Origin: Euptelea pleiosperma
Taxonomy: Eukaryota > Streptophyta > Magnoliopsida > Ranunculales > Eupteleaceae
Assembly (NCBI GenBank): GCA_035048495.1
Contig: CM068543.1
Span: 29,129,751-29,193,750, forward strand
Reading direction: 5' to 3'
Length of the DNA stretch: 64,000 nucleotides
The notes beneath the pieces were generated by a model. The model made no database searches and was not told the origin of the DNA. It saw only the letters and a list, made by a program, of their open reading frames with translations. The position numbers and the translations under genes were made by a program. Positions 23,127 to 34,035 of the stretch are shown here, piece by piece. How positions within the stretch are numbered: the first letter of the stretch is position 1; each line of letters begins with the position of its first letter.

Positions 23127-24160
23127 GTAGGGGTGTTAATTGTATCCGTTTAACCGGAACCAAAAATCCCAGTTTCAGTTCCATGTTTTTAGAACCAACC
23201 AAACAAGAACTGGAATTGAATATCAGAATCGAATCGATAGGAACTGAAACAAATTGGAACCGATATATAAATATAATGGTATCTATATATTTAATGTGTT
23301 AAATACTCCGTAAACTAAACTATCACAAAAGGGTTATTCAACAATGGGATCTTGAAATTGCTTGGATGGTGGAGCATTTTGCTGGAAATAGCCCTACAGC
23401 TCTTCTCAAAAAGGATTGTGTTTAGTGCTATGATCTATCACATATGGTCAGAACGTAATGATCGCATCTTCAAGAACAATTATCTAGCTTCAAACATGGT
23501 GATCGTTAAAATCATCATTGCAGATTCTCACGCTCACTTGGATTTTCTTAATCTTAGAATAAATCAGATAACCAGCATATTAGAGATCTTTTCGATTCCT
23601 TTGGAAGCCGGGCATTGTTCCAAACCCAAGAGGTTAGGTGGTTCTGTTGAGAACCCCGGATGAAGGAACATGGTGTTTAAACATAGATGGAGCTTTAACC
23701 AATGAGAGAGTTGGATATGGTAATATCATTAGAGATTAGAGAGGAAGGCCTTTGGTGGGAGGAGCCATTGTGTGTAGACCTTTTAATATTCTCTTTCATG
23801 AGCTTACAACCATATACAAGGGAATGAAATGCACAATTGTGAGAGGATTAACGAAGCTTAAAGTGGTGTCCAACTCAAATGTGCCGATTGACTGCCTTAA
23901 CATTAAAGTTGCATGGCCTTGGCATGTTTCATTTGATCTCCATTAATGGATTGCTTTTTTGGTTCGGTCCTTTGAAATCATTACCTTCTATTTTTGCTAT
24001 CTTTTGATATCAACAGACCAAAAAAAAAAGTTGGAACTGATGTACCCGGAAATGGAACCAACAAAAATGAAACAATTTGATAACTGGAATGATGAGAACC
24101 GACAGTATTAGTTCCGGTTCCGAGTACCTTAGGAATCAGAACTGACCCGTTGAAGCCCAG
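23127..24160. mobile_element. Terminal-repeat element split by a LINE fragment
   Basis: The left part (23,127-23,340) begins GGGGTGTTAATTG and is rich in GGAACC and GGAACTG; the right part (24,030-24,160) carries the inverted counterpart (GGTTCCGAGTACC, then ACTGACCCGTTGAAGCCC). The LINE piece sits between them, so it inserted into this element. No coding sequence of its own. Confidence 0.5.
23345..24030 (+). pseudogene. LINE 3' end: RNase H domain and poly-A tail
   Basis: Plus-strand pieces typical of plant L1 C-termini: MIYHIWSERNDRIFKN, then the RNase H start CLNIDGALTNERVGYGN with its first catalytic Asp, a stop codon after IIRD, GRPLVGGAIVCRPFNILFHE, and LKVVSNSNVPIDCLN. A run of A at about 24,021-24,031 follows, consistent with the 3' poly-A tail. 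The combination RT-zf-RNase H is known for a branch of plant L1 elements. It is broken by stops and has no intact frame. Confidence 0.8.
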
Positions 24161-24339
24161 GGCTCTAGCTAGCTAGTGGCGGACCTAGGACCAATGGTCA
24201 ACCGACAATGTCAATAACAGCTGATGATATTTTTAACTGGCGGACTTACTCCCATATACAAAGGTAATGAAAGCCCATCAATTTTTTTGAATATATTACA
24301 GCACTCGGAACTAATTTTTTTTTTACGAAATCTTTGATG

Positions 24340-24655
24340 ACAGATGTCGGTCATCAACGTTGGGGACAGACCACAGTATTATCCACGTGGCACACTCTTA
24401 GAGACCACTGAACTATATCGGTGGATCTACAAACCAAAAATCAACTTTATTAGTGATTTTTAACCGTTGAATTAGACTCTGTAATGAAAATATCCGTTGG
24501 ATTCGTACATTATTTGGGGTTCTTTGATCCAAAGGTTAGAAATTACTACTGAAGTTGATTTTTGGTATGTAGATCCACTTAGGGATGGTCAAACATTCAT
24601 TCGGTCAGTGATCTCTAAGAGTACTGTTGCAAGTGGCAGATACTGTGGTTGACCA
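24340..24655. mobile_element. Palindromic MITE family A, complete copy
   Basis: Starts GATGTCGGTCATCAACGTTG, contains CCACGTGGCACACTCTTAG, and ends with the complement TGATCTCTAAGAG with a degraded outer end. Non-coding. Confidence 0.7.
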
Positions 24656-24811
24656 AGAGGAGCATTGGCATCTTTGAATTGAACAGATACTCGTTTGACA
24701 CCCTCACTAGTCAGCTACGGATGTCAAACCTCAAAAGGTACCCAATTAATCCGACGACTTAATTAATTTCAGTTGGGGACCAGCATTTGTTTTTGTACCC
24801 AATTAATAATG

Positions 24812-25077
24812 GGTCGGGATCAGGGACAACCATTTTCGACAACTATTTTTTACCACAATTTTGGTGGACCCACATAGAAGATGAATCAATGGATGATTTT
24901 TGGTGAGTATGATCTCCTCACCGTATAGATAACCCCAACAAAAAATCAGCCCATTCTAAAATTTCTAACCCCATCAAATGTGGTTTTCAAGTACACACAG
25001 TAGACATAGACGGACCACAATGCTTCAACTTCTAAACCAGTACACGAATATTGGAATGATTTGAAATTTTGTGAGGA
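24812..25077. mobile_element. Family B MITE, right end missing
   Basis: Begins GGGTCGGGATCAGGGACAAC and follows the family B consensus until about 25,077, where it breaks off before the right inverted end. Non-coding. Confidence 0.65.
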
Positions 25078-25339
25078 GAAATGGAGTCGGTCCAGCGAAC
25101 CTGAAATACAAGTTTTGTACTTTTTTACCTGTATCCGATACCCAGTTACACTTTAATCCCTGCTCGGGTCCATCTATCAGAATTCCAACCCAATTAGTTC
25201 TCGGGTAAGTCGAGATATATGGCAGTGGAGCACATGTAAATCCTTACCTCTATTTAGTCCGGTATTACAAATAACTTAATTACCATGATAGGCTACTGTC
25301 CGTTAGATTGGAGAATCATAAATATCACAACAAAAGTGG

Positions 25340-25432
25340 ATGATGTCATGGTCATCCTAGGGATTGGCCAAACATCCATACGGTCAGAGTCCTCTAAGAG
25401 TGTGCCACGTGGCTCATATTGTGTCATATAAC
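25340..25432. mobile_element. Right half of a family A MITE
   Basis: Only the right half is present, ending GTGTGCCACGTGGCTCATA. Non-coding. Confidence 0.65.
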
Positions 25433-25439
25433 GGGAGCA

Positions 25440-26400
25440 TGTCATTTTAGGGCTGTCACTGGAGCCCGATGCAAAGATGGAAGGAGAAAAGAGAAAGGAA
25501 ATAGCCCTTCAGGAAAAGGGAAAATTTTGCCTTGCATCGTTGGACCCAAGGGTGTCACACAAATCGAGGACTGTCCAATACATTGAGAGGTGGGGGCTAC
25601 AATCATCTACTATCGAATTATGCATATTGGGAGGTGGGGCTACAATGGTTGAGGATCTCTGGTTTTTTGCCGTTGATTGATCTACGATTGATCCAAATGA
25701 TGTGGATTAATGCGATCGAATATCCTAACGGTCATATCTGATGGTTAGATGATTACCTTTGACGGTTTCGACGGTTACGGATGATCCAACAGTCATATTG
25801 ACTCGTTCTTGATCAATCTAAATCATGGGATCATGGGATGACATAGATGAGTGGATGTAGATTAATCTAATCTAACCGTCAATTAGATTCGGATCACTCA
25901 GATCTAACCGTCAATTAGATCTAGACCACTCAAATGTAACCACCAATTATATCTAGACTACTCAGATGGAACCGCCAAACAAATCTAGATCGAAAGATCC
26001 AGATAGTGTCTATTTTGAATAGACACAAACTTGTCTATTTAAGACAAAGTTTGGGATTGAGACAAAGACATTGAAATTCGCAATTATCTCTCTCTTATAC
26101 AAGAATAATAATAGAGTTCTGGGTAACATCAGTTTGCAGAAATTAGAGTATGTGAGTTGATCAAATTATGCATAATTCGAGACAACCAACATGATCAAGG
26201 GGTTTCATTGTATCTTGAAGGAGTTCTCTCTAAATCCTTTGCGCACTCACAATTTTGATCGAAAGGGGAAGAAATAGCATCTAAAAAACATCAATTATCA
26301 TTGAACCTTGGAGACCATTTGATCATCATCTTCTTCTATTCTTTATTCTAATTCTTTTATTGGTGTTAACATATAGAAATTTTACAACATAAAGAATGGT
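25440..26400. other. Possible solo LTR with internal 32-bp tandem repeat
   Basis: No gene. Near 25,875-25,990 a unit starting AACCGTCAATTAGATC is repeated about four times with a 32-base period. GTCTATTTAAGACAAAG at 26,032 looks like an LTR-type TATA region, followed by CT-rich leader-like DNA. No primer-binding site or coding remnant was seen, so the solo-LTR reading is a guess. 26,400-26,760 has no recognisable feature. Confidence 0.3.
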
Positions 26401-26763
26401 ATACCTTTCTCCATTAGTGTTCTTGGCGAATGAACCGTTGATCGTCTATGACTTGGCATTTCTCTCTCTTCTCCTTCTTAATAACACAATCTCTCTTCCG
26501 ACGTGCGTCCAAGAGATCAAAACGTGATGGGATACGATTGTGTCTTCACTTATATAGGTAGAGAGAGGAACTAAGTGGAACCAAGTCTAAGTTCAGAAAC
26601 CTTCTCATCCATCAAGAATCCTATTCAACGTAGAAATATTTCTCACTTGCTAATTTAAAGAGAGGTGTAGGTTAGACATTAATAGAATCCAAGATACACA
26701 AAAAAATCCCAAAGATATGGCCCCGCAACTTAACACAATTTTCTAATCCGTTTTATTTTGTAA

Positions 26764-27270
26764 TCTATATATCTATATTAAATTAGAGAAGTAAGCAGTA
26801 ACCTTTTTTTTCCTCCAAATCATGCTCATGTTGCACTCTCTACATTCAAAGTGTCACATTAGCAAGACTACCTCCTATCTCTTTTCCCATTTATTTCTCT
26901 CCAACTACGTTACCTAAAACGTTTCAGACTAAATATTAATTTTTCTCCGAATACGTTTCCTATAACATCTTAATTAATTACCTAAAATGTCTCTCTCTCT
27001 CTCTCTCTCTTCTTCTTGTTCCCTAAAATCTCTTCACTATGTAATTCTCTAACTAAAACGTATCTCCCTCCTTCACTCATTCATACCCAAAACGTTGCTT
27101 CTTCAAATATTTTTCTATTTCAATTGTGTTTCCTACACGTCTTAATTATCTAAAACGTCTCTCTTGCTTCTTCTCACCCCCTCAAATCTCTTTACTATTT
27201 AATTATCTAACTAAATATATGAAATAAAATTTTGTAATGCCCAAGCTTAGCACGGGCCTTCGATTACTAG
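26764..27270 (+). mobile_element. Helitron-like element 5
   Basis: Begins TCTATATATCTATATT after host A at 26,763 and ends CTAG at 27,267-27,270 before host T. A GCCC...GGGC hairpin (27,239-27,257) lies just inside the 3' end. 507 bp, TC-rich, with a (CT)n microsatellite at 26,990-27,011. The TC...hairpin...CTAG structure and A/T insertion fit Helitrons. No Rep/helicase, so non-autonomous. Confidence 0.65.
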
Positions 27271-27377
27271 TATTCTTGAATGGTCACAAGTCTAATTCCT
27301 CCATTTGTTGTTAGTTTCAATTATTTTCTCCATTTTTCTTCATTTTATTTGCACAAGACTGAGTTATTTTGTTGATT

Positions 27378-28918
27378 AGGGTCTATTTGGTAACTCGGAA
27401 TTGAGTTGGAATTGGATTTGTGATTCTTGGAATCACAAATATCAGTGTTTGGGAGGACCGAATTCCAAGAATTATATTTCAAATTCCGTGATTTTCCTGG
27501 AATTAGAAGTTTTAGGGGGGAGAATAAACTTCTAATTCCTGGAATTCTATTTCCGGACGGAGAGATTCGAGAGAATTTTTATTGAGCTCCAAGTCTCACA
27601 CGCATCCCTAGGTGGACATATAAACCAAAATAGTAAGATTAGTTATTTGCGACCATTAAATTAGTGTCTTTTTATTGGTTGATTTTTAACCATGGGATAT
27701 CTAGCATTATTTGGGGTACTTAGATCCAAAGGGTAGAAATTTTTAATCAACCTTATTTTTAGCATGTAAGTTCACCTAGGGATGGGACAAACATCCATAC
27801 GGCCCGTGGTCTCTAATAATGTGCCACGACGTCGCTCATACTGTGATCCATCATCAATAGATTAGAAATTTTTAACCGTTGGATTAATGTCTTTTATGGG
27901 TTGATTTTTAACCTTGGGATATACATATAGCATTAGTTGGGGCACGGAGATCCAAAGTTGAAAGATAAGGTCTACTTAGGGATGTAACTAACCATTCGAT
28001 TGATGTCTTCCATGAGTTGATTTTTAACCGTTGGATATATAGCACTAGTTGGGGTATGATGATCCAAGTTGAGAGATAACTAATCAGCCTAATTTTAGTT
28101 TGTAGGTCCACCAGGGATATAACCAACCGGTGGATTAGTGTATTTTATGGATTGATTTTTAACCATGGGATTTCTAGCATTAGTTGGGGTATGAAGATCC
28201 AAAGCTTATAAATAACCAATCAGCCTTATTTTTAGTATGTCGATCCACCTAGGGATAGGACAAAGATCCATATGGTATTAGTGATTTGTACCCTTATATT
28301 GGATTTGTGTCTTTTTATGGGTTGATTTTTAACTATGAGATATCTAGCATTATTTGGGTTACTCAAATCTAAAGATTAGAAATAACTAATCAGCCTGATT
28401 TTTAGTATGTAGATCCACCTAGAGATGGGACAAACATCAATACGGTCTATTGTCTCTAATAATGTGTCACATTGCTCATATTGTGGTCCATCATCAGCGT
28501 TGATGACGGACATCCGTATTTGTTGCATCATGTGCCACTTAGCTGGGCTTTAGCCATAAGATTTTGGCACGGGTTAATATTGGTCAAAAAATTATCAAAA
28601 TAATTTTATTTAGTATTTTTAATTTTTTTCTCTAAATTAACGTTGATAACAGTAAACTGGCGGATGACAAAAAATAACAAATGTTATAACATAAAGTTCA
28701 TGAGATGATATTTCTCTTAAGTAGATAGATAGAAATTTCAATTTTGTTAGATCTCCAAACAGCTAAAATTCGATTTCATTGGAAATTCCAAGTAAATTCC
28801 ACGGTGTAACCAAACACCAAAAATTTCAATTCTTGAAATTTAAATTCTCAGAAATCACAAATCTTGGAATTCTATTTTCAATTCCAAATCCATGTCTGGT
28901 TGCCAAACAGGCCCTTAG
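27378..28918. mobile_element. hAT-like element packed with family A MITE copies
   Basis: The left end (AGGGTCTATTTGGTAACTCG, GGAATTG-rich) and right end (ATGTCTGGTTGCCAAACAGG then CCCT) are inverted relatives, and GGAATTC/GAATTCC units follow inside both. Another left end of this family is at 34,957. Between 27,595 and 28,560 there are at least four partial family A units in tandem. No transposase, so non-autonomous. Confidence 0.55.
27595..28560. repeat. Tandem run of family A half-units
   Basis: Repeated blocks containing GGTTGATTTTTAACC, ATTAGTTGGGGTA and a TAGGTCCACC-type segment occur at irregular spacing, with outer halves still carrying GTGCCACGACG and GTGTCACATTGCTC remnants. Compared with single family A copies, the central segment has been multiplied. 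No gene. Confidence 0.6.
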
Positions 28919-29039
28919 TGTAATTGAGATTCTTGTGCTTGCGTGTTTAATTTGCAGTGTTCAAACCCATAGTGGCGGGGGTCGTAGACGTTACAGATTG
29001 GATTTCACCAGTCCAATAAATATCAAATTCTAAGAGTCG

Positions 29040-29295
29040 CCATAGCACCATTTTTTAACTCACCGCTGCCATCTAGGCTCACTGACCCCCGCATGGATGT
29101 TTATCCAACCCCTTGATGGATATACATACCAAAAATCACCGTGATTGGTAATCTCTAGCCATTAGATTTTCGTACTTTTTAAGGCATGATCTTAGCCGTT
29201 GGACTCAACCATTTTTTAAGTACTAAAAATGAAGGGTAAAAACATCAAACAAGCTGATGTATATCCATGCGGTCAGTGGGCCCTGATGGCAGCTG
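29040..29295. mobile_element. Family G palindromic MITE
   Basis: Left half ACCGCTGCCATCTAGGCTCA and right half GGTCAGTGGGCCCTGATGGC are inverted. Homologous to 5815-6115. Non-coding. Confidence 0.55.
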
Positions 29296-29311
29296 CTGAG
29301 TTACAAAAATG

Positions 29312-29880
29312 AGCCACGTGTCATATTCTTAGATATTTCTGACCGTGTGGGTGGTTCATCCAACCGTAGATGGACATACAGACAAAAAAATAGCCTGATA
29401 GTGATTTCTAAGCATTAGATTGGAGTCGTTTTCATGGGTTGATTTTTAGCATTGATATTTGCGCATTATTCGGGGTACAAAGATCCAAAGGTTTGAAATA
29501 ACTAATCAAGCTGATATTAGGTCCACCTAGGGATTGGTCAAACATCCAGATATGGCTCATATTTTGGTCGGTCAGTATGAGCCACATGGCATATTCTTAG
29601 AGACCTCTGACCGTACGAATGTTTGGCCCATCTCTAGGTGCACTTACATACCAAAAATAAGCCTGGTTACTGATTTCTAACCATTGGATGAGTCTTCTTC
29701 ATTGTTTATTTTTAACCGTGGATTTTGGACATTATTTGGGGTACTGGAATCCAAAGGTTAGAAATCACTAATCATGTTGACTTTTTGTATGTAGGTCCAC
29801 CTAGGGATGGGTCAAACATCCTTATCAGAGTTCTCTTAAAGGCCACGTGACTCATACCGTGATCCATCATCAACGTTGAC
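29312..29880. mobile_element. Two family A MITE copies in succession
   Basis: The first (29,312-29,560) has a degraded right half; the second (29,570-29,880) is nearly complete, from GAGCCACATGGCATATTC to GGCCACGTGACTCATA. Non-coding. From 29,880 to 30,385 I see no gene. Confidence 0.65.
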
Positions 29881-30387
29881 CGACGGACATCAGTCATCGA
29901 TGGGCAGCCTATGCGGCAAACATTGCACGAGGCAAAAAATTTCCAACCCGGTCCAGAATCGGCAAAATCCAAAAAACTGGACTGGTGTAAAGAACCAAAA
30001 TTACTTGCTGTTCGATGCCCGGTTGATTGATCAAGATCAACATAAATCACTAGTGATGGCCCACCACCGTTTTGATCAACGTTGGATCAATCTGATCCAT
30101 TTTCCACAACCTTTACAATGAGCTGTGATCAATCTTAGATATCCAATCTAGAAATCAAAAGGTGGGATCTATCGATGTTTAGCTCAGACGCGACTGAGGC
30201 TATCATCTTCCCGAACAATTTCAGTTAACAAAGTTTTCCTTCCAATGATACAGAAAAAATCAACTATGGTGATTGGCTAGGCAACTAAAAAACAGTAAAT
30301 CGCGTTAAGACTGGTAACCCGTATGACCCACCACCGTTTACCCACGACGACCCGAACCTTCACGGTCTCCGTCAACAATAACGGCGT

Positions 30388-31485
30388 TCAGCATCCCCAC
30401 CATGATTTTCCGTCATATTCCATAGAACTCTCAAACGGCAATCTAAAGTTCCTCATGTCTCGAACCGCCACCACCGAGCTGTCGTCATCCCTGACATACA
30501 CCTTCTCTACTCCCCCGGAATCGATACCTACGACTCTTGTCCGGAGAGATTGCCACTCCGCAAACACCTCCGAAATCTGACGTCCTACCCTCACGTCCCA
30601 AATCCTCAGTGCAACATTTGTATTGTTCTCCAACCCAGCTGACACAAGAACTGCTGGTGACATCATGAACATCGCCGGAATCTGACATCTCCCGGCAGAA
30701 AACGAGCTTCTAATCTCGTTTTTGTTAAAATCCCACATTGAAATGAGATTTCCCGACGAATTTTTAAACCCTAACCCCAAACCAAATCCATCCCATAACT
30801 TCACGACGTTTTCGCCGTTGGCGTAGTCCGTCCACGAGTAACAATCTCCGCTGCTCCGACGGCTGTGAAGCTTCACTTTACGATTTTGCCCTTCGTCTTC
30901 GTCGTAATTATCAGAACCCTCTATTCCGTAATCTTCATCCATGGGTTTCTGATTCTCAACGAGTGGCAACGTGGGCTCGTCTTCGTCGTCTGATGAAAAT
31001 GATGATGAGTAGGTCTCATCTTCGTCGTAATCAGAGAATGTTTGGAGAAGAGGTTCTGAAATTACGGATTTGTCTTTCCAGAATCTAAAAATTACGAGCT
31101 TAGTTCTGTTGATAACGCTGGAGAAAGTCGCAACGAAGGCGAGAATCAGAGCTCCCCATATCCAGAAACTGTGAAACTGAGAAGTTTCTTTGATCCCCTG
31201 GAGATTGAAATGGCGGGAAATTAAGGATGGATTCTGTAAGCGGTTTATTTCAGCCTCGAAACCGCTTATTCTATTGATAACCGGTATTTCCATTGCTATA
31301 ATTCGCCGACGACTGAACAGTGGTTTCAGCCAAAATGCTAACATGCGCCAATGGAACACTAAATTAATCTTGATGGGTTGAAACTTGAAAGAGAAATGAA
31401 ATGGAGACGAGAAGATGACGATGAGAGTTCGGGTTTTAACGGTGAATAGTGAAGACGAAGAGAGGACAGAGAAGAAGATAAACAT
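30388..31485 (-). CDS. Uncharacterised plant protein: one membrane segment, acidic region, WD-like C-terminus
   Basis: A single-exon frame of 365 residues from the first true ATG at 31,485 (the frame is open one codon further up, but that codon is TTG). One membrane segment, FWIWGALILAFVATFSSVI, lies at about 108-126, followed by a basic patch and then a Glu/Asp/Ser-rich region (about 152-200) with DYDEDETYSSSFSSDDEDE. The C-terminal half has WD-repeat-like strands: VVKLWDGFGLG, LISMWDFNKNE and LRIWDVRVGRQ. I do not recognise the family with certainty; it resembles uncharacterised plant membrane proteins. The frame is long, with codon-like composition and no breaks, so I take it as real. A TTATAAT-like site near 31,500 would, if it is the TATA box, favour the internal start at 31,344 (MLAFWLKPLF). 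Upstream, ACGT-core sites (CACGTCAGCACG) lie near 31,608. Confidence 0.75.
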   Translation of the reverse strand: MFIFFSVLSSSSLFTVKTRTLIVIFSSPFHFSFKFQPIKINLVFHWRMLAFWLKPLFSRRRIIAMEIPVINRISGFEAEINRLQNPSLISRHFNLQGIKETSQFHSFWIWGALILAFVATFSSVINRTKLVIFRFWKDKSVISEPLLQTFSDYDEDETYSSSFSSDDEDEPTLPLVENQKPMDEDYGIEGSDNYDEDEGQNRKVKLHSRRSSGDCYSWTDYANGENVVKLWDGFGLGLGFKNSSGNLISMWDFNKNEIRSSFSAGRCQIPAMFMMSPAVLVSAGLENNTNVALRIWDVRVGRQISEVFAEWQSLRTRVVGIDSGGVEKVYVRDDDSSVVAVRDMRNFRLPFESSMEYDGKSWWGC

Positions 31486-31785
31486 CAAAAGTAAATTTGA
31501 TTATAATGACGTGGCGGATGATGATTGGGAATGAGGATGAACGTGGACGAATCTCGATCCACGTAAGAAAAGGCCGCCGGCTTTTGTAAGAGGAAAGATT
31601 GGTTCGCCCACGTCAGCACGTAAAAACGGTGTGCATGATGAGTCAGCGATTCATGGAGCGAGATCTGGTCCGCTTATTTAGCTGTCGTCAACACTTGAAC
31701 GTGTGGCTTTGTACCTATCCGTGGCTTGACCAGTCAGATATGGCCACGTCGTGACACTTTCCTGTATTCATTTTATTTTATTTTA

Positions 31786-32020
31786 GGGCTTTTTTGCTTT
31801 ACCACTTACTTTATTGATGCAATTTGCATCTCACCCAATGTTGTCAAATATTTGCGTCTCACCATTTGACCACGGTCAACTTCATTGACCATAAACGGTC
31901 TCCCGATGGACATCCCAATATTTTTTAAATGACTATAATGAACTTTGATTAGATGCAAATATTTTAATAACGTTGGGTGCAAATTGCATTAATAAAGTAA
32001 GGGGGACAAACAAAAAATCA
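31786..32020. mobile_element. Palindromic MITE family C, copy 1
   Basis: Ends TTTTGCTTTACCACTTACTT and AAGTAAGGGGGACAAAC are inverted, as are TTGACCACGGTCAAC units inside. The other copy (32,843-33,083) shares the same ends. Non-coding. Confidence 0.7.
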
Positions 32021-32109
32021 TTTTTTTTATTTTTGAATTTATTTTTTTGAAGATTGTGAGCTCAAAACCTTTCTTCATTTACTTTTGACCGAACTATAGG
32101 TGGACCCAA

Positions 32110-32480
32110 AGCTTAAAAAATGGCTGTTATAACGAAAATAACGGCCGTTATAACGGATTTGGACCTACCCCGTTACGTTATGGACCGTTAAAACGCCCAG
32201 AAAATAACGGCTGTTATTTTTCATTTTTTTTCCGTTATAACGAAAATGACCGTTATTTTTTGGAAAATTTTGTGAAAAAAATGGCTGTTATTTTCATTTT
32301 TTCCGTTATATTCCATTTTTGAAATTTTAAAATTCAAAATTTGAATTTCAGCACCATTTTTTCCGTTATTTCCATTATTTTCCCATTTTTTTTCGTTTTT
32401 GCCGCTGAGCGTTTTTTTTTGTTATAACGGAAAAAACGGTAACGCCCCCAGTCCGTTATATCGTTATAACGGTCCCCTTT
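32110..32480. repeat. CCGTTATAACGG-rich repeat tract
   Basis: Many short palindromes of the type CCGTTATAACGG and AATAACGGC, separated by T-rich DNA. It resembles the tract at 22,590-22,740. No coding signal. Confidence 0.6.
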
Positions 32481-32489
32481 AAACCTTGG

Positions 32490-32745
32490 GTGGACCTACA
32501 AACCAAAAATTAATCTGATTGTTAATTTTTAAGCATTGGATTAGAGTCGTTTTCTTGAGTTGATTTTATCCGTAGAATTTGAGCATTACTTGGGGTACAA
32601 AGATCCAATGGTTTGAAATCACTAGTCGGGCTGATATTTGGTATGTAGCTCCACCTAGTGATAGGCCCAACATCTGTACGGTTAGTGACCTCTAAGAGTG
32701 TGCCACGTGGCTCATATTGTGGCCCCTCGTCATCATTGATGAGGG
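32490..32745. mobile_element. Family A MITE
   Basis: Right half intact (GTGTGCCACGTGGCTCATAT, then a CATCATTGATGAGGGACAT outer end); the left half begins only at GTGGACCTACAAACC. Non-coding. Confidence 0.65.
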
Positions 32746-32842
32746 ACATTAGCGTGCTTAACAACCTGTTAAAGTGAGTACCCTTTATAGTTCACAATCC
32801 TCCACAAAAATAAAACCTGAAAAAAAAAAAAACTTAAAAATA

Positions 32843-33083
32843 TGATTTTTTGCTTGTCCCCCTTACTTTATTGATGAAATTTGCAGTGCACCCAATGTTT
32901 TCAAAATATTTGCGCCTCACCCAAGGTCATTATAGTCATTTAAAAAATATTGGGATGTCCATCCGAGACCGTCTATGGTCAATAACGTTGACCATGGTCA
33001 AAGGGTGAGACGCAAATATTTTGAAAACATTGGATGAGATGCAAATTGCATCAATAAAGTAAGGGGGTAAAGCAAAATAGCCC
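32843..33083. mobile_element. Palindromic MITE family C, copy 2
   Basis: Bounded by TTTTGCTTGTCCCCCTTACT and AAGTAAGGGGGTAAAGC. It lies about 110 bases downstream of exon c of the truncated minus-strand gene (33,193-33,581), where the next exon would be expected. Non-coding. Confidence 0.7.
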
Positions 33084-33192
33084 ATTATTTTATTGCTGTG
33101 GACAACTAACAGCACCTGAAATAAACATGGAAGATGTAACATGGTATACCTGAGACTTTTACAAATGCGGAAGCACAGTTTTTGTTACTCAC

Positions 33193-33581
33193 CGCTGTAG
33201 CAGCCAATCCTCCTCTTTCTCTTCGCAATCGACAACATTTACATTTTTGCAGCTCTTGTCTTCCTTCTCTATCTAATAAAAAAAAATTAAAACCAACAAG
33301 AAAAAACGCATTCGATTTCACAGACGATGTTAAGAACAAAGAATTAAACCGGAAAAAAAAAATAGTACTTCGGCATCGGAAACCTTTTTCCGTTTCGGAG
33401 AGGACGAATCTGAACAGTCATCTGCGAATCAAAAATATCCTAAATGAACGAATTCCGGAAATTTTTTAACTTCAAAACATTTGAAGGGGGATATCGATAA
33501 CGTACCGTCGATGGAAATGAAATCGATCGGCTGAACACGGCTGTAATCGAAGAGTGGTTCGAGTTCTTCAGTTGATTCTTC
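33193..33581 (-). pseudogene. 5' exons of a spliced gene, 3' part not found (possible ubiquitin-like/NIP45-type protein)
   Basis: Three minus-strand exons join in frame with consensus splice sites. Exon a is 33,581-33,506 (encodes EESTEELEPLFDYSRVQPID), exon b is 33,421-33,369 (DDCSDSSSPKRKKVSDAE, including the split Asp), and exon c is 33,272-33,193 (IEKEDKSCKNVNVVDC then EEKEEDWLLQ). Introns begin GTAC, GTAC and GTGAGT and end GCAG, GCAG and TTAG. The junction phases agree (1, 0, then 2). A first exon with the ATG should lie at 33,600-33,690 but cannot be fixed. The acidic N-terminus, a KRKK nuclear-signal-like patch and the EEDWLL block remind me, from memory only, of plant ubiquitin-like proteins of the NIP45/Rad60 type. 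No exon for a ubiquitin-like fold follows: past 33,190 there is an apparent splice acceptor leading to a stop, then a MITE and repeats. It is probably truncated, or its remaining exons lie very far away. Confidence 0.5.
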
Positions 33582-34035
33582 CTGCAAAAACAAATCGAAT
33601 TCAAAATAAGAAACCCTAGAGAGGCCTTAGATGCAGAACAACGAGCGAATAACAGAGCAACATTCAACATTCATGAACTTGCGGATCCAGAAAAGTGCGT
33701 AACGTCTTAGACGCAAAAGGAGGAGTCTCGACTCTTAACTCTTAAGTGACTGATTAGTCTCTCCTTCTATACTGGCGGTTGAGAAATAACTTCTGAGCAT
33801 CCCGCCAAAACAAAAAAATGGGTCGGGTGGACGGGATGAAAGTCAAAGGATTATCTTCAGGTCGGGTATAATGATATGGCCAGCCCAACCCAACCCAACC
33901 CAAATATTGTATCTAAGTTGGATAATGACCCGGCCAAATTGTACTGGTATGTTTTAAAAAACGAACAAAAATTTTGACAAATTGGTCGGACCATGGTTCA
34001 ATATGGTCTGATTAAATAATTTAAAAAATTATCTA

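Noticed and set aside
31486..31488. Start of the membrane/WD-like protein at 31,488
   Set aside because: That codon is TTG; the first ATG is at 31,485.
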